Assembly: GCA_005888735.1 (NCBI GenBank) | Contig: VBBN01000028.1 | Location: forward strand, 1-64,000 | Origin: Candidatus Bathyarchaeota archaeon | Lineage (GTDB): Archaea > Thermoproteota > Bathyarchaeia > 40CM-2-53-6 | Direction: 5' to 3' | Length of the DNA: 64,000 nt | Shown: positions 26,545 through 35,815 of the stretch, piece after piece | Layout: each line of letters opens with the position of its first letter | Numbering within the stretch: the stretch's first letter is position 1 | Position numbers and translations under genes: made by a program | The notes under the pieces: generated by a model | The model's input: only the letters and a program-made list of their open reading frames with translations | The model's database searches: none | What the model was told of the DNA's origin: nothing

Positions 26545-27656
26545 TGCGACGGGTCTATACGATAATCAAGGGCCACGTGAAAACATGGTTCCGGAGCAAG
26601 AGTACGATATTCTGGACCATCGCCTTCCCCATCCTCCTCATCGTTCTCTTCGGAGCAATCTTCGGAGGAGGAAGTACAAAGTTCGACCTTTACGTTCAGA
26701 ACCAAGACCTCGCTGCCAGCACACCGACTCCAGCGTCTCACGGCTTCGTGACCGCGCTAGCCAACACCACAGCGTTCAACATACGCACGGTACCCGCGGA
26801 GATGACAAACCCTCTCTCGTATGTTCGAGACGATGCTCAGCTGCACAACCGGGGACAGAGACTCTTGGTCATTCCTGCAGGCTTTCAGAATAATCTCACA
26901 GCCGGTCAAGCCCTGATTCAGCTGTACATGGACCAGAGCGACCAGGCCTCCGCATCCCTATCCGGGATAATCTACGCCGTGGCAAACACTTTCGCAACCC
27001 GATACAAGGGTATCACAGTCAACATAGGCGTAGACCAGGTCCCAATTGTCGCCCGGAACGTCCGGTACATCGACTTCTTCATACCAGGAGTAATCGGCAT
27101 GACTCTGCTGACCAGCGGAGTCTTCGGTGCGGTCAACACAAACGGACGCTACCGAGAACTGAAGATAATCAAGAAACTCGCGACAACACCGCTCTCAAAA
27201 GTCGAATGGATCATGGGAATGATTGGCTACCAGATGTTCCTCAGCGCCATTTCCGTCGCAGTCATTCTCCTGTTCGGACGTGTCTTCTTCAACGTCACCG
27301 CCACCATCGACATTTACACTGTCGCCATCGTAGTCGCGGCCTCCCTGCTCTTTCCGGGCATCGGGATGGTCCTGGCCAATTTTGTCAAGGATGCTGATGG
27401 TGCAGAGGCGGCTGCGAACGCGATTACTTTTCCGATGATGTTTCTGGCTGGAACTTTCTGGCCCCGGGAGACGATGCCTGATATTCTGAAGGTTGTGTCG
27501 AGCTATCTCCCGTTGACCTATGTGAATGATGGTCTTCGGGACGCGATGATTTACCTGCAACCAGCCCAGGCCCTCACAAACACTGTCATCGCCCTAGGGC
27601 TGGCCGTCGGCTTTGTGATTCTAGGCTCGGTCCTGATGAACTGGAAAGAAGAATAG
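26541..27656 (+). CDS. ABC-2 type permease
   Basis: The 371-residue membrane protein has one N-terminal helix (WTIAFPILLIVLFGAIFGG), a large outer domain of about 150 residues, and five C-terminal helices that include the MTLLTSGVFGAVN region and the FPMMFLAGTFWPRETMP motif typical of ABC-2 permeases. It overlaps the ATPase gene by four bases and must be co-translated. It forms a homodimeric exporter with two ATPase subunits. Confidence 0.9.
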   Translation: MMRRVYTIIKGHVKTWFRSKSTIFWTIAFPILLIVLFGAIFGGGSTKFDLYVQNQDLAASTPTPASHGFVTALANTTAFNIRTVPAEMTNPLSYVRDDAQLHNRGQRLLVIPAGFQNNLTAGQALIQLYMDQSDQASASLSGIIYAVANTFATRYKGITVNIGVDQVPIVARNVRYIDFFIPGVIGMTLLTSGVFGAVNTNGRYRELKIIKKLATTPLSKVEWIMGMIGYQMFLSAISVAVILLFGRVFFNVTATIDIYTVAIVVAASLLFPGIGMVLANFVKDADGAEAAANAITFPMMFLAGTFWPRETMPDILKVVSSYLPLTYVNDGLRDAMIYLQPAQALTNTVIALGLAVGFVILGSVLMNWKEE

Positions 27657-28191
27657 TTGAAGACTCGTCTTTCGACCGTGGACCATGGATGGCTTCTGGC
27701 CGGAATGGTCTCGTTTGTCAGGTCAGACTGACGCTCTCCGCCGGGTTACGTCTAAGCTCTGGGTTCCCCTGCGATACGTGCTGGCCCGTGAGAGGTCCTG
27801 GTGTACCCCTTTAGACCTCCAGTACCTGCAACACTTACAATGTTCAGAACCGTCGAGCTTCGCTCCTTGTTCGGATATTATGGAATGAAGAACCGGGTCC
27901 ATCATTGAAAGATACGTGCAACAACCGCAGTGTCCATCATCTCGAGCCAAGTTTCAGCTCCTTCCGCGATTATCTTGTGTGGAGGAAGCGATAAGGGATA
28001 TTGTTCCTGCAGTCAGGGGGTCGTCGGGAATGGGCCCGTTTTTCCACGTTCGGACTTAGTGTAGTCACCCGTTCGTTTCTCGCAGTTGGTTCTCTTCTAC
28101 TCCGAATACCGAGGAGATTGTGAGGAAAAACAAGATCAAGCCAACTAGGAGACGTCCCGGTCTCTGGCATTGACAACCGGGTCTTGCCTAC
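27657..28191. other. Gene-free gap
   Basis: About 530 bases separate the exporter from the MacB-like ATPase. I found no convincing protein on either strand and no tRNA-like T-arm. A weak minus-strand ORF at 27970-28176 is rich in Arg and has no homologous look. It may hold the remains of the permease missing from the downstream ATPase, but I cannot show that. Confidence 0.4.
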
Positions 28192-28223
28192 GCCTTTGAG
28201 TGACTAGGCCTTTGAGTGATTGA
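28192..28223. repeat. 16-base tandem duplication at the ATPase stop codon
   Basis: GCCTTTGAGTGACTAG is followed at once by GCCTTTGAGTGATTGA. The inner copy encodes the last residues (His-Ser-Lys-Ala) of the ATPase on the minus strand; the outer copy sits just after its stop. It looks like a small slippage duplication. Confidence 0.7.
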
Positions 28224-28929
28224 GTCCTGCGGCGTTGATCTGTTTCTCTATCTGTCCGTTTCGCATCAAGACGATCCGGTCTGTTTCCTGTGCCACGTGC
28301 TGGTCATGGGTCACGACGACTAGTGTTAGCCCATAGTCACGGTTGAGGCTTCTGAGAAGTCTCACAATCTCCTCCGAGTTTTCGGAGTCTAGGTTTCCAG
28401 TGGGCTCGTCGCCCCATACTATTGCGGGCTTGTTGACTAGGGCGCGGGCGATGGTGACTCTTTGTTGCTGGCCGCCGCTGAGTTCTGCGGGCTTGTGGGT
28501 TCGCCAGTCTTCCAGTCCGACCATTTTGAGGGCGCTTCGGGCTCCTGTCTTGGCCTCAGACTCTGACACACCGGATAGAAGCAGCGGCAGCTCTACGTTT
28601 TCTTGAGCTGTGAGAACTGGGAGGAGGTTGTATGCTTGAAAGATGAAGCCCATGCGTCGGGCTCTGAACTGGGCTTTTTGGTCGTCACTCATTGTGGCTA
28701 GATCTGTGCCTTCAATCGTGACCTTTCCCTTTGTGACGTCGTCGAGGCCGGAGACGCAGTTGAGAAGGGTGGTTTTTCCGCAGCCGGAAGGCCCCATGAC
28801 GGCGAGCATCTCGCCCTTCTTGACTTTGAGGTTGAGGCCTCGTAGGGCTTCGACCTTCAGCTGGCCGGTCTGGTAGATTTTCCAGACGTCCGATGCGTCT
28901 ACTATGACGGAATCCTCGATCGTAGTCAT
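28204..28929 (-). CDS. ABC transporter ATP-binding protein, MacB/LolD type
   Basis: The 241-residue ATPase has Walker A (GPSGCGKTTLLN), the signature LSGGQQQRVTIA, Walker B with an unusual Trp-Gly (IVWGDEPTGNLD) and the switch VVTHDQ. This subgroup normally works with FtsX/MacB-like permeases on lipoprotein or peptide export. No permease gene is next to it on either side, so it is an orphan here or serves a distant permease. Confidence 0.9.
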   Translation of the reverse strand: MTTIEDSVIVDASDVWKIYQTGQLKVEALRGLNLKVKKGEMLAVMGPSGCGKTTLLNCVSGLDDVTKGKVTIEGTDLATMSDDQKAQFRARRMGFIFQAYNLLPVLTAQENVELPLLLSGVSESEAKTGARSALKMVGLEDWRTHKPAELSGGQQQRVTIARALVNKPAIVWGDEPTGNLDSENSEEIVRLLRSLNRDYGLTLVVVTHDQHVAQETDRIVLMRNGQIEKQINAAGLNHSKA

Positions 28930-29015
28930 CGAGAACGCTTCTATTTCGACCCGGGCTCGGCGGTGATATTAACCCTGACGCTTGGAGCGCTTGCAACGCG
29001 TAGGTCTGCAATGAT

Positions 29016-29582
29016 TCAGTGGAAGAGAAGTTTCCAGACCTTGTCCGAGGCGCGTTTCAACGCTTCATCGTCTTCCCTCCTGAAGACTTGAAGGAAGACC
29101 GGTGTGAGGATTCTCAGGATCGTCTCTCTAACTCGCCTGCTCGTAGTTGTGATTGAGGGCGAGGGAGAAAGTTTCAGAGAATAGTTGGGGCCGAAGACTC
29201 GTTTGAAGGTCGACGATGCTCTCGAGAGCTGATACTGGGACGTGACGAGAAATTCCGGTCTCAGGTCCAGCCGGCGACAGATTTGTTTTGCGTAATATGC
29301 GTTGTCTACTGTTGTCTTGGAATTTTCGTCGACGACCAGCCGACTCGGCGGGAATCTGTTCTCCAGGGCGGCGCTCTTCATGTAAGCTGTTTCTACGTGG
29401 GTTCCGAGGGCGACAATGATGTTGTCGGGGTAGCGCTTGGCTAGCGCAATAGCCCTTTCCATCCGTTGTCTTGCGTCTTGTTCTACGGGTGTGCCGAGTA
29501 CGAGGGTTGCATGTTTCCGGTTTCGGGAGTCGGTGACGGCAGGCGGCGACTTGGATTGGTCGCTAGTGGGGAAAGGGGTCAT
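29016..29582 (-). CDS. YdcF/ElyC-like (DUF218) protein
   Basis: The 188-residue protein resembles DUF218 proteins: VLGTPVEQDARQRMERAIAL near residue 30, VALGTH, the ENSKTTVDNAYYAKQI motif at about 105 and LVTSQYQLSRA at about 135. Bacterial members act in envelope glycan metabolism, and YdcF binds S-adenosylmethionine. Unlike many relatives it lacks an N-terminal membrane helix. It is on the same strand as the ATPase but not overlapping. Confidence 0.75.
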   Translation of the reverse strand: MTPFPTSDQSKSPPAVTDSRNRKHATLVLGTPVEQDARQRMERAIALAKRYPDNIIVALGTHVETAYMKSAALENRFPPSRLVVDENSKTTVDNAYYAKQICRRLDLRPEFLVTSQYQLSRASSTFKRVFGPNYSLKLSPSPSITTTSRRVRETILRILTPVFLQVFRREDDEALKRASDKVWKLLFH

Positions 29583-29658
29583 TTGTGCCCAGATAACTGC
29601 AGCGTTGGAGCTTGGAGGCTCGTGGGCTCGGGAGGACTTGCGAAAAAAAGGTGGAGGT

Positions 29659-31185
29659 TCAGGGTACTGGTAGGGAAGGAAGGGGCTCAGTGGGTTTGCC
29701 GCGTCTGAACTGGCTTCTGAGAAGGACCCAGAGTGCCACTGCGATTGCTCCTATGGCTATGGTGCTGATGGGGCCGTAGAGCAGGAGGGGCGAGAGGATT
29801 GCTTGGACGGTGTTTGCTGGTCCTGTTGGGCTTCCGGGTGGTGTTGTTGGGCCTTGTGTTTGGCTTGCAGGTGTTCCTCTATGGTTGAATGGGACGTCTG
29901 TTGAGGTTAGTTGCATTTGGACGGAGATGTTGGCGGTTGTCTGGTGGGTAACGGTGGTCATCGTGGTCAGCTGGATGCAGACGTACGGGTAGCCGGTCGT
30001 GCAGAGTGATTGGCCTGGCTGGTAGACTGTTTCAGTGGTCTGAACAACGTTGATGGTGTTGTTTGAGCGGAGTAACAGGTCGTTTGTCTTGTCATAGTCG
30101 AACTGGAGTGAGAGTGCAAAGCCTGCGCTGTTTGTGCTGAAGGACGGTGGAAGCGTCGTTCCATTCCCAAAGGCCGGCTGAGGCACAGTTACCTTGACGG
30201 TCTGTGTGAAGCTGGACCCGAGTTTCCAAGCATCATGGTCGCCTAGGTTTCCGCCGAGGCTTACTATTTCGCTTCCGCGTACGCTCGAGTAGCCTGTTAG
30301 AATTTCGACTGGTGAGCCGTTCTTGAGCGGCCCGTCTACCCACCAAGTCGTGTACATTGGTTTGTCGGGTAGGTTGAAGTATGAGAGCTGTGAGTATTGT
30401 CCGTAGCTGGATATGCGGGAGATTGCCGTGGCGTACTCTTCTAGTACTGTTTTGATGAGGGCTGTTGCTGTGCCCGCGGATTCTTCTCTTGTGGATAGGT
30501 TGATTGACTGTTCGAAGCTGCCGGTTTCAGACACAGGGCTGAGTTGCACGACTCCGAAGTTGAGTGTGAGGCTTAGGTGATGGCTGACGTTTAGGAGAGC
30601 GGTGTTGCTGTCGAGCCCAACGATCTTCCAAGATACTGGTCCGCTGACGTCGAACTGCATTGTTGTTGGAGGAGCGGGGATTGGAGGTGGGGCTGAAATC
30701 ACTTGGATCTCGCCTTTTATCCACGGACGGTATGAATCATAGTATTTGTAAGTGCCAGGGTTCTGGACGGTGGTGTAGCACGTGCTTCCAGGATACACGT
30801 AGCAGTAGAGGTAGAATCCTGAGCTGTTTGACGTTAGGAAATGGGTCAAGGTGCCTGTGTTAACCCATCGGACCGTGTAGCCTGCGGTGACGTAGAGTGG
30901 AGACGGGTAGAAGTGGCATGCTGTGCTGGTACTATTTGGCGAGCACACTCCGTCATCGAGGATGTTGACGGTGAGTGTGGAGTTTGGGGGTAGAGTTGCG
31001 ATTCCGCATGCGTAGCCCTCGTTTGCTGTTGCAGAGCAGCTCTGGACGGTTTTGACTGATGCTGTTAGCGTGTAGGCTGCGGTGTTTCCTAGGCTGGGTG
31101 CTGGTGAAGCATGCGCGGGGGTGAGCAGGAGGAAGGATAGAGCGACTAGTGTTAGACATGCCAGGGAACGTGTTGTGAACTTCAA
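29659..31185 (-). CDS. Cupredoxin-like surface protein with C-terminal anchor
   Basis: The 508-residue protein has a signal peptide (1-26), a domain at about 85-165 that looks like plastocyanin (YVTAGYTVRWVNTGTLTHFL, then NPGTYKYYDSY), a large beta-rich central part, a proline/threonine-rich linker and a C-terminal helix with a basic tail. The His of TLTHF would be one copper ligand, but the later Cys-His-Met set is not clear, so copper binding is uncertain. Two Cys-containing loops may form disulfides. It is likely an S-layer-side anchored protein. Confidence 0.75.
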   Translation of the reverse strand: MKFTTRSLACLTLVALSFLLLTPAHASPAPSLGNTAAYTLTASVKTVQSCSATANEGYACGIATLPPNSTLTVNILDDGVCSPNSTSTACHFYPSPLYVTAGYTVRWVNTGTLTHFLTSNSSGFYLYCYVYPGSTCYTTVQNPGTYKYYDSYRPWIKGEIQVISAPPPIPAPPTTMQFDVSGPVSWKIVGLDSNTALLNVSHHLSLTLNFGVVQLSPVSETGSFEQSINLSTREESAGTATALIKTVLEEYATAISRISSYGQYSQLSYFNLPDKPMYTTWWVDGPLKNGSPVEILTGYSSVRGSEIVSLGGNLGDHDAWKLGSSFTQTVKVTVPQPAFGNGTTLPPSFSTNSAGFALSLQFDYDKTNDLLLRSNNTINVVQTTETVYQPGQSLCTTGYPYVCIQLTTMTTVTHQTTANISVQMQLTSTDVPFNHRGTPASQTQGPTTPPGSPTGPANTVQAILSPLLLYGPISTIAIGAIAVALWVLLRSQFRRGKPTEPLPSLPVP

Positions 31186-31262
31186 GGTGCTCTCGTACTA
31201 GTGGTTTCTTGGAATAAAACCTTGCTGCGAAGAGGGGTCAAAGCTGTGGATTTCCGGGTCTC

Positions 31263-31471
31263 GTGTCTCAAATGGCCGCGTCCGTACCCGGCCATTTTTC
31301 CGAGGCGCGTTTTCTATCTGGCGGTGAGTGTCGGCGATTTCAAGCTGACAGGGCGTGACATATGGGAGTCTGGGATTTTGGCAGACTGGAATCGTTAGCA
31401 TTTTCGTTAAGGCCATCGAGGCGATGTTGTTGTCGGTGACAAATAGCGATTCAGGGCTGATTCTGGGCGAT
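31263..31471 (+). repeat. Dispersed repeat, copy 2
   Basis: This copy shares the CAAATGGCCGCGTCCGTACC, GGCGATTTCAAGCTGACAGG, ATTTTGGCAGA and TCGTTAGCATTTTCGTT blocks with copy 1. Similarity fades after ATTCAGGGCTGATTCTGGG near 31471. It lies in a gap between two minus-strand genes, 1.7 kb from copy 3 and in the same orientation. Confidence 0.8.
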
Positions 31472-31516
31472 ATCTTGCAAGAGTGACCGTTGTCTGTGAA
31501 CTGGCTGGTGTACTGT

Positions 31517-31828
31517 TCAGCCCTTCCAGAGTCCGATGGCTATTCCGGCTAGGAGAGCTGTTGATGTAAGCGGGAGGAGGGTGGCGACCTGTGAAGTGGT
31601 GGATGCGATCGTGGGTGCCAGCGAGTAGGCTCGATAGATTGCTTGCCTGCTAAACTGGTCCGGGTTTATGTTGACGTAGCCTGTAAGGATGAGGAGGACA
31701 ACGAGGGATATGATCGCCATGGCGAGTTTGAACACGCGCTTCACCACCACGCCTAACAGCAGTCCTATGGTGAAGATTGTTATTGTGAGGCCTATGCCTC
31801 CAGCGGTCAGGTCTAGGCCGAACGCCAA
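31517..31828 (-). CDS. FUN14-like small membrane protein
   Basis: This 103-residue protein has about three membrane helices. The start GGIGLTITIFTIGLLLGVVV, the following KRVFKLAMAIISLVVLLILT and the INPDQ loop resemble archaeal FUN14-domain proteins, which are short helical membrane proteins of unclear role. The match is by pattern only. It is flanked by repeat copy 2 and the broken DoxX gene. Confidence 0.6.
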   Translation of the reverse strand: MAFGLDLTAGGIGLTITIFTIGLLLGVVVKRVFKLAMAIISLVVLLILTGYVNINPDQFSRQAIYRAYSLAPTIASTTSQVATLLPLTSTALLAGIAIGLWKG

Positions 31829-32296
31829 GGATTGTCAGCTACATGATGACACGGAACCCATTGTTTATGCCTATGGGATGTTGACGTGGATCTAATGGAC
31901 TCGGGGCGGGAGATTTGCGCTCGGAAGGAATATTTTCCTACGTGAATTATGGTCTTCGGAGCCGTGCTACTCCGAATCGGCCCATTGCGACGTTGCAGAT
32001 GGATGGATCTTCGCAGCCTCCCACTGGTATGTGGAAGAAGAACAGGATGCTGTGGGACGCGATCCGAGCGAGTATGGTTGTTAGCACGCAGTTACCGAGC
32101 CCCGGAGGCTCCCTAGAGATGTCGAACAGCAACTGTACGACCGGGTTTCTACTGAGACTGCTCGTAATGTGAAACCGCAGTATCCTAGTGTCCGATATTT
32201 GGTCTTCGCCGATTGGCTTGACCAGCATGCTCGTCAAGGAGGAGAGTGACTGTGTAGCGCTGGGTATTAATTCTCGGTGCGGGCCTTGGTTTGGTC
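31829..32296. other. Gap of uncertain content between FUN14-like and DoxX genes
   Basis: About 470 bases. A minus-strand open frame reaches across this gap (for example ILARIASHSILFFFHIPVGG) but begins inside the DoxX gene in another frame, and neither its start nor its composition is convincing. I see no RNA gene or repeat. Confidence 0.35.
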
Positions 32297-32845
32297 CTAA
32301 ACAGTGCCGCTTCGCAGTTCCGCTACTCTCCTCCAGCTTGGCCATCTCTTTTCGATCAGCTGGTCGAGGGAGAACCTGCTTGTTCCGTAGGTTGCGTTTG
32401 TGAGCAGGAGGAAGACGAAGACGAAGGCGTAGATTACGCCAGTGCCTATGTCCGTGGAGCCTGGGCCGTAGGGTCCGCCGAAGCCTTCGGGGACTGACCA
32501 GATTAGGAGGCTGAGGAAGAAGCCAGCTGTGTACGCGAGCTTTCGCAGGAAACCTGTGATGAGGCAGAAGGCCAAACCGACCTCCAGCAGGCCTATTCCG
32601 TAGACGAAGAGTGCCGGGTTGGACGTTGTGGTTGAGGCCCAGTAGGAGTACCATCCTGCGAGCCAGGCTGGTTGTCACGAGCCGGCACCCAAGATCATGC
32701 TCGGGAAAGATCCGACTAGCTCAGGTTGGAACTTGAAGGCTCCGTCTATTCCCCAGACTATTCCGAAGATGACCCTCATCACTGTCTTGAGCAGCACAGC
32801 GTTTCTCGTGAACCAGTTATCAAGGGCCACTTGAATCGTAGCCAT
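32297..32845 (-). pseudogene. DoxX-family membrane protein with in-frame TGA
   Basis: From ATG 32845 the frame reads MATIQVALDNWF, then VMRVIFGIVWGIDGAFKFQ and SMILGAGS, followed by TGA at 32675-32677. The same frame continues without interruption as QPAWLAGWYSYW, NPALFVYGIGLLEVGLAFCL and two more membrane helices to a stop at 32297. The joined 182 residues match the DoxX/DoxD-like four-helix family. Relatives usually have Gly-Gln-Pro-Ala-Trp here, so a single GGA to TGA change would explain the stop. The C-terminal ORF alone (TTG 32575) lacks the first helices. Confidence 0.8.
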
Positions 32846-32969
32846 CTAGACACCACTCTAGACGGTGAGCCGGGCAAGTTGAGCCTTACTCTATTCAATG
32901 CTTACCATACTGGACAGCATCGAGGGAGGCTTAGGTCCGGCTTTCAGTGTTCCTGAGGTCGGGTCTCTC

Positions 32970-33216
32970 TCACGTCTCAAACGGCCGCGTCCGTACCCGG
33001 TCGAATTTTCAAGGGTCGTTTTCTGTCTGGCAGGGAGAATGGGCGAGTCGGGGATGACAGGGTGCAAAACGGGCGAGTCTAGGTTTCTGCGGATGTGGGA
33101 TCGGTAGCACTTTCCTTCAGGCTGGCAGGGCGAGCGTTAGTGGTCGCGGACAGATTGCGATTCGGGGCTTGTTCTGGGGGATTCACGCTTAGGAGTAATG
33201 CGCGATTACTTTCACA
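32970..33216 (+). repeat. Dispersed repeat, copy 3
   Basis: The copy shares CGGCCGCGTCCGTACCCGGT, GTCGTTTTCTGTCTGGC, CGGTAGCACTTTCCTTCAG and GATTCGGGGCTTGTTCTGGG with copy 1 and extends without gaps into GATTACTTTCAC at 33216, as copy 1 does at about 305. It lies between the DoxX start and the HxlR stop, both on the minus strand. Confidence 0.8.
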
Positions 33217-33308
33217 ATTGCAAGCATTTTGCTTAGGACAATAGTGAGAGGCGGAGAAGGGCCCCCATCGCGAAGGCGAGGTTAGTTCTTGGCCTCCCTG
33301 TTCGGGCA

Positions 33309-33767
33309 TCACCTAACCCATTGAACAGGCTTGCTAGAGAGGTACAGCCCTTCTCTGAAGCGAAGATATAGAATGACAGGTTCTCCAAGAGTCGCGATGG
33401 TCAAGCCTTTGTCAGTCAGGGCGTACTGCACCCTGGGTGGTCGAGTGTTCAGGACCTCTCTTTCAATGATGCCTTTCTCTTCCAGTATTTTCAGCTTTCT
33501 TGAGAGGACTCGGGGGCTGATTCCCCTCATGGATTTCCGAAGTCCTTCGAAACCTATCGATTTTAGACTGTACAGAACCGTAATTATTTCAATGGACCAT
33601 TTGCTGAAGATGGTCCTGACGATTGTTAGGTTAAGCTCAGTAAACATAGACGGGTCGCGGGGGGTGTAGGGGTTGGCCATGGCGACCGTTTCCTTCGACC
33701 AGGCAGCAATCGCTTCTCGCAGCTCCTTGAATCGCTGGCGCAGAATGTCCGAATGGGTACGCTCCAA
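33309..33767 (-). CDS. HxlR-family winged-helix regulator
   Basis: The 152-residue protein has an N-terminal helical extension and an HxlR domain at about 48-135: FSKWSIEIITVLYSL, the recognition region GISPRVLSRKLKILEEKGII and the wing VQYALTDKGL. HxlR proteins respond to redox or electrophile signals and bind promoter dyads. It may control the neighbouring DoxX gene. The AT-rich DNA upstream has a TATA-like AATTTTTAAAG in its orientation. Confidence 0.85.
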   Translation of the reverse strand: MERTHSDILRQRFKELREAIAAWSKETVAMANPYTPRDPSMFTELNLTIVRTIFSKWSIEIITVLYSLKSIGFEGLRKSMRGISPRVLSRKLKILEEKGIIEREVLNTRPPRVQYALTDKGLTIATLGEPVILYLRFREGLYLSSKPVQWVR

Positions 33768-33904
33768 ACTACAACCTTACGAGTCTTTCCATGATTTTGC
33801 GAAATCGTGTTTGGTCGCGTAGGCTTCTTGTCAAGGTGGAGGCGAAGAACCAGTACCGCTTCGTATGCTAATAAGCGACGTAGAATTTTTTCTGTTGGAA
33901 AAGT

Positions 33905-33965
33905 AGTCGAGCTTTAAAAATTGTCTGTTGGGCCGAGAAATTTTCCTCAGTTACGACGTAACGGA
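33905..33965. promoter_or_regulatory. AT-rich gap with TATA-like box and dyad
   Basis: The gene-free gap 33768-34149 is clearly AT-richer than its surroundings. It contains CTTTAAAAATT at about 33912 and the perfect dyad GTTACGACGTAAC at 33950-33962, with a related GTTACGAAC at about 34003. These could be a promoter and regulator site for the HxlR gene (minus) or for the secreted protein at 34150 (plus). Which gene it serves is not decided by the sequence. Confidence 0.35.
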
Positions 33966-34149
33966 AAAGATACTTAGTTGTGTGTCACTGCTGCGAGGCT
34001 CGTTGAGTTACGAACTTACCAAAAAGTCAACAGAATTTATTTTGAACAACCCGCCCGCTGTGTTACATCAGCATGATTTTGCGTGCGGTCTAATCACATG
34101 TAAACGTAGTCTATAATCCATCATTTCCGACAACGTCTTCCGAAGAACA

Positions 34150-35175
34150 TTGAAGGGAATGCAACCACAACAGATCAAGAGACCAGGGAAAGCGTACAGG
34201 ATTCTAGCGGTCTTCATCACTGGGCTTTTCGCCGTGTCTTCATCTTACGCCATTCCTGCGCTTGCTGATACCCCCACTACCTTCAGCGGAAGAGCGTTCG
34301 CAGTATCTGCCACCACACCTCTAACAGGGACTCTGACGTTCGCTGACACAGGACAATTACCACCCCAAGGCGGAGAAATAGATGCAACAGTGGTGTCAGT
34401 CCAGACGCAACAAGCCCAAGCAGAGGTGTTTCTCTCGGTCACAATGGGATTTGACCACCGTGCGGAAAGCCAAGCAGCGATAGCTGATGCAACATTGCTC
34501 CCAGGAGACTCAAACCAAGTCACAGCAGAGTTTGTCGAGGCTCATTCTCTGGCAACCTGTACAGGCGTATCTGGTGGAAGTGAAATAGCGAACCTGAAAC
34601 TAGCTGGCCAACAAGTCACTGTAACTGGTGCGCCTAATCAAACAATCACTGTGCCAAGAGTACTAACCCTAATCATAAACGAACAAATCGTTTCATCAAG
34701 CGGAGGAACTAACGCAATAACAATAAACGCTCTTCACCTGACGGCGATAGGTGGAATTGAGGTTATTGTGTCAAGTGCTCACAGCGACATAAACTGCGGA
34801 GCCAGCCCGCCTACACCGAAGGACTTCATGACCGGTGGCGGCTACGTTATTGGTAATGGCGGTGGTAAGGACAACTTTGGCTTCGTCGCAGGCCTCAAAC
34901 CTGGCAAAACCATTGTGAGCGGTCACCTGAATTACATCGACCACTCATCAGGCGACCCTGTGAAGTCGATTGATGTGACTTCATACTCTGGTACAGGGCT
35001 CTGCAGAGAGTTCTCTGGCCCCGGCACGGTAAACGGACAATCTGTCACCTTCACAGTCAACGCATGCGACAATAATGAGCCTGGCAAAAGCTATGACACC
35101 TTCAGCATACATTTGTCAAATGGCTACCGTGTAGCAGGCGTACTAGCCGGCGGCAACATACAACTCCACACCTAG
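34150..35175 (+). CDS. Choice-of-anchor P / post-COAP secreted protein
   Basis: The 341-residue protein has a signal peptide (MKGMQPQQIKRPGKAYRIL, then AVFITGLFAVSSS) ending near residue 36. The central part (about 45-220) resembles the choice-of-anchor-P family, and the last 115 residues resemble the post-COAP-1 domain: FMTGGGYVIGN, KDNFGFVAG and GHLNYIDHSSG. It probably sits outside the cell. Codon use is AT-richer than in neighbours, and the AT-rich flank suggests transfer. No membrane helix is at its C-terminus. Confidence 0.8.
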   Translation: MKGMQPQQIKRPGKAYRILAVFITGLFAVSSSYAIPALADTPTTFSGRAFAVSATTPLTGTLTFADTGQLPPQGGEIDATVVSVQTQQAQAEVFLSVTMGFDHRAESQAAIADATLLPGDSNQVTAEFVEAHSLATCTGVSGGSEIANLKLAGQQVTVTGAPNQTITVPRVLTLIINEQIVSSSGGTNAITINALHLTAIGGIEVIVSSAHSDINCGASPPTPKDFMTGGGYVIGNGGGKDNFGFVAGLKPGKTIVSGHLNYIDHSSGDPVKSIDVTSYSGTGLCREFSGPGTVNGQSVTFTVNACDNNEPGKSYDTFSIHLSNGYRVAGVLAGGNIQLHT

Positions 35176-35221
35176 CTGGAAAATCCACACCTAGCTGGAA
35201 AATCCACACCTAGCTGCCAAA
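35165..35221 (+). repeat. Three 19-base tandem repeats over the stop codon
   Basis: TCCACACCTAGCTGGAAAA occurs twice exactly and once as TCCACACCTAGCTGCCAAA. The first unit contains the end of the coding region and its TAG stop. A run of nine Ts follows soon after, which may act as a transcript terminator. Confidence 0.85.
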
Positions 35222-35328
35222 CCCCATTTTTTTTTCTGATCTGAAAAGAGTCTCAGCAAGGAGCAAGGCCAGAGGCTTCGTTTGTGGGCAATACGTCCTG
35301 GTTGCCCTTTTCGCTTCGTCGCTCAGAC

Positions 35329-35598
35329 TTAGGTGCCGAATCTTTCTGCCGCGCGAACTCTCGCTTTTGCGGCTTCTTCTTCTCGATTCTTCGGCGGTGC
35401 GCTCGTTTCGAGTGAGCTGAGAAGACGAGTCGAGATCGCGGCTATTTCATCGACTGCGGCTAGGAACGGGGCTTCATTTGTCTTCGACGGCCTGTTAAAA
35501 CCGCTGATCTTCTTCACAAACTGGTGCGACGCGGCGCGAATCTCTTCGGGGGTGACAGATGGGTCGAAGTTGTAGAGAGTCTTGATGTTCCTGCACAT
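35329..35598 (-). CDS. DUF2277 family protein
   Basis: The 89-residue protein matches DUF2277 from end to end: the start MCRNIKTLYNFDPSVT, EEIRAASHQFVKKISGF, and the ending APPKNREEEAAKARVRAAER with FG before the last residue. The family is soluble and its function is unknown. It is common in bacteria and patchy in archaea. It is a single gene here. Confidence 0.9.
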   Translation of the reverse strand: MCRNIKTLYNFDPSVTPEEIRAASHQFVKKISGFNRPSKTNEAPFLAAVDEIAAISTRLLSSLETSAPPKNREEEAAKARVRAAERFGT

Positions 35599-35815
35599 TA
35601 GCTTCGTCGCAGTAGTAATGATCGAGGGCTGATTAGGGTTAGTCCTTGATGCTCGACTCTTTTGGCATGCGGAATCGAAGGTGCGTTCGAATCAGAGCTT
35701 GGTCCAGGCGATTTACCCTCGCCATGATTCGCAGGACGACTTTCGCGAGTTCCGTCTGGTGTAGAGCCTTAAGAGGGACGTTCGAGTGGTGGGTAAAGGA
35801 TAGTTCTTGCAAGCA

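Noticed and set aside
32675-32677. Selenocysteine at the DoxX TGA
   Set aside because: Relatives have Gly here, not Cys, and no stem-loop element was recognised nearby. A simple point change is more likely.
31947-32678. Long minus-strand ORF over the DoxX gene
   Set aside because: Most of it overlaps the DoxX frame out of phase and is Arg/Pro/Leu-rich without any fold signal; only a low-confidence part may lie in the gap.
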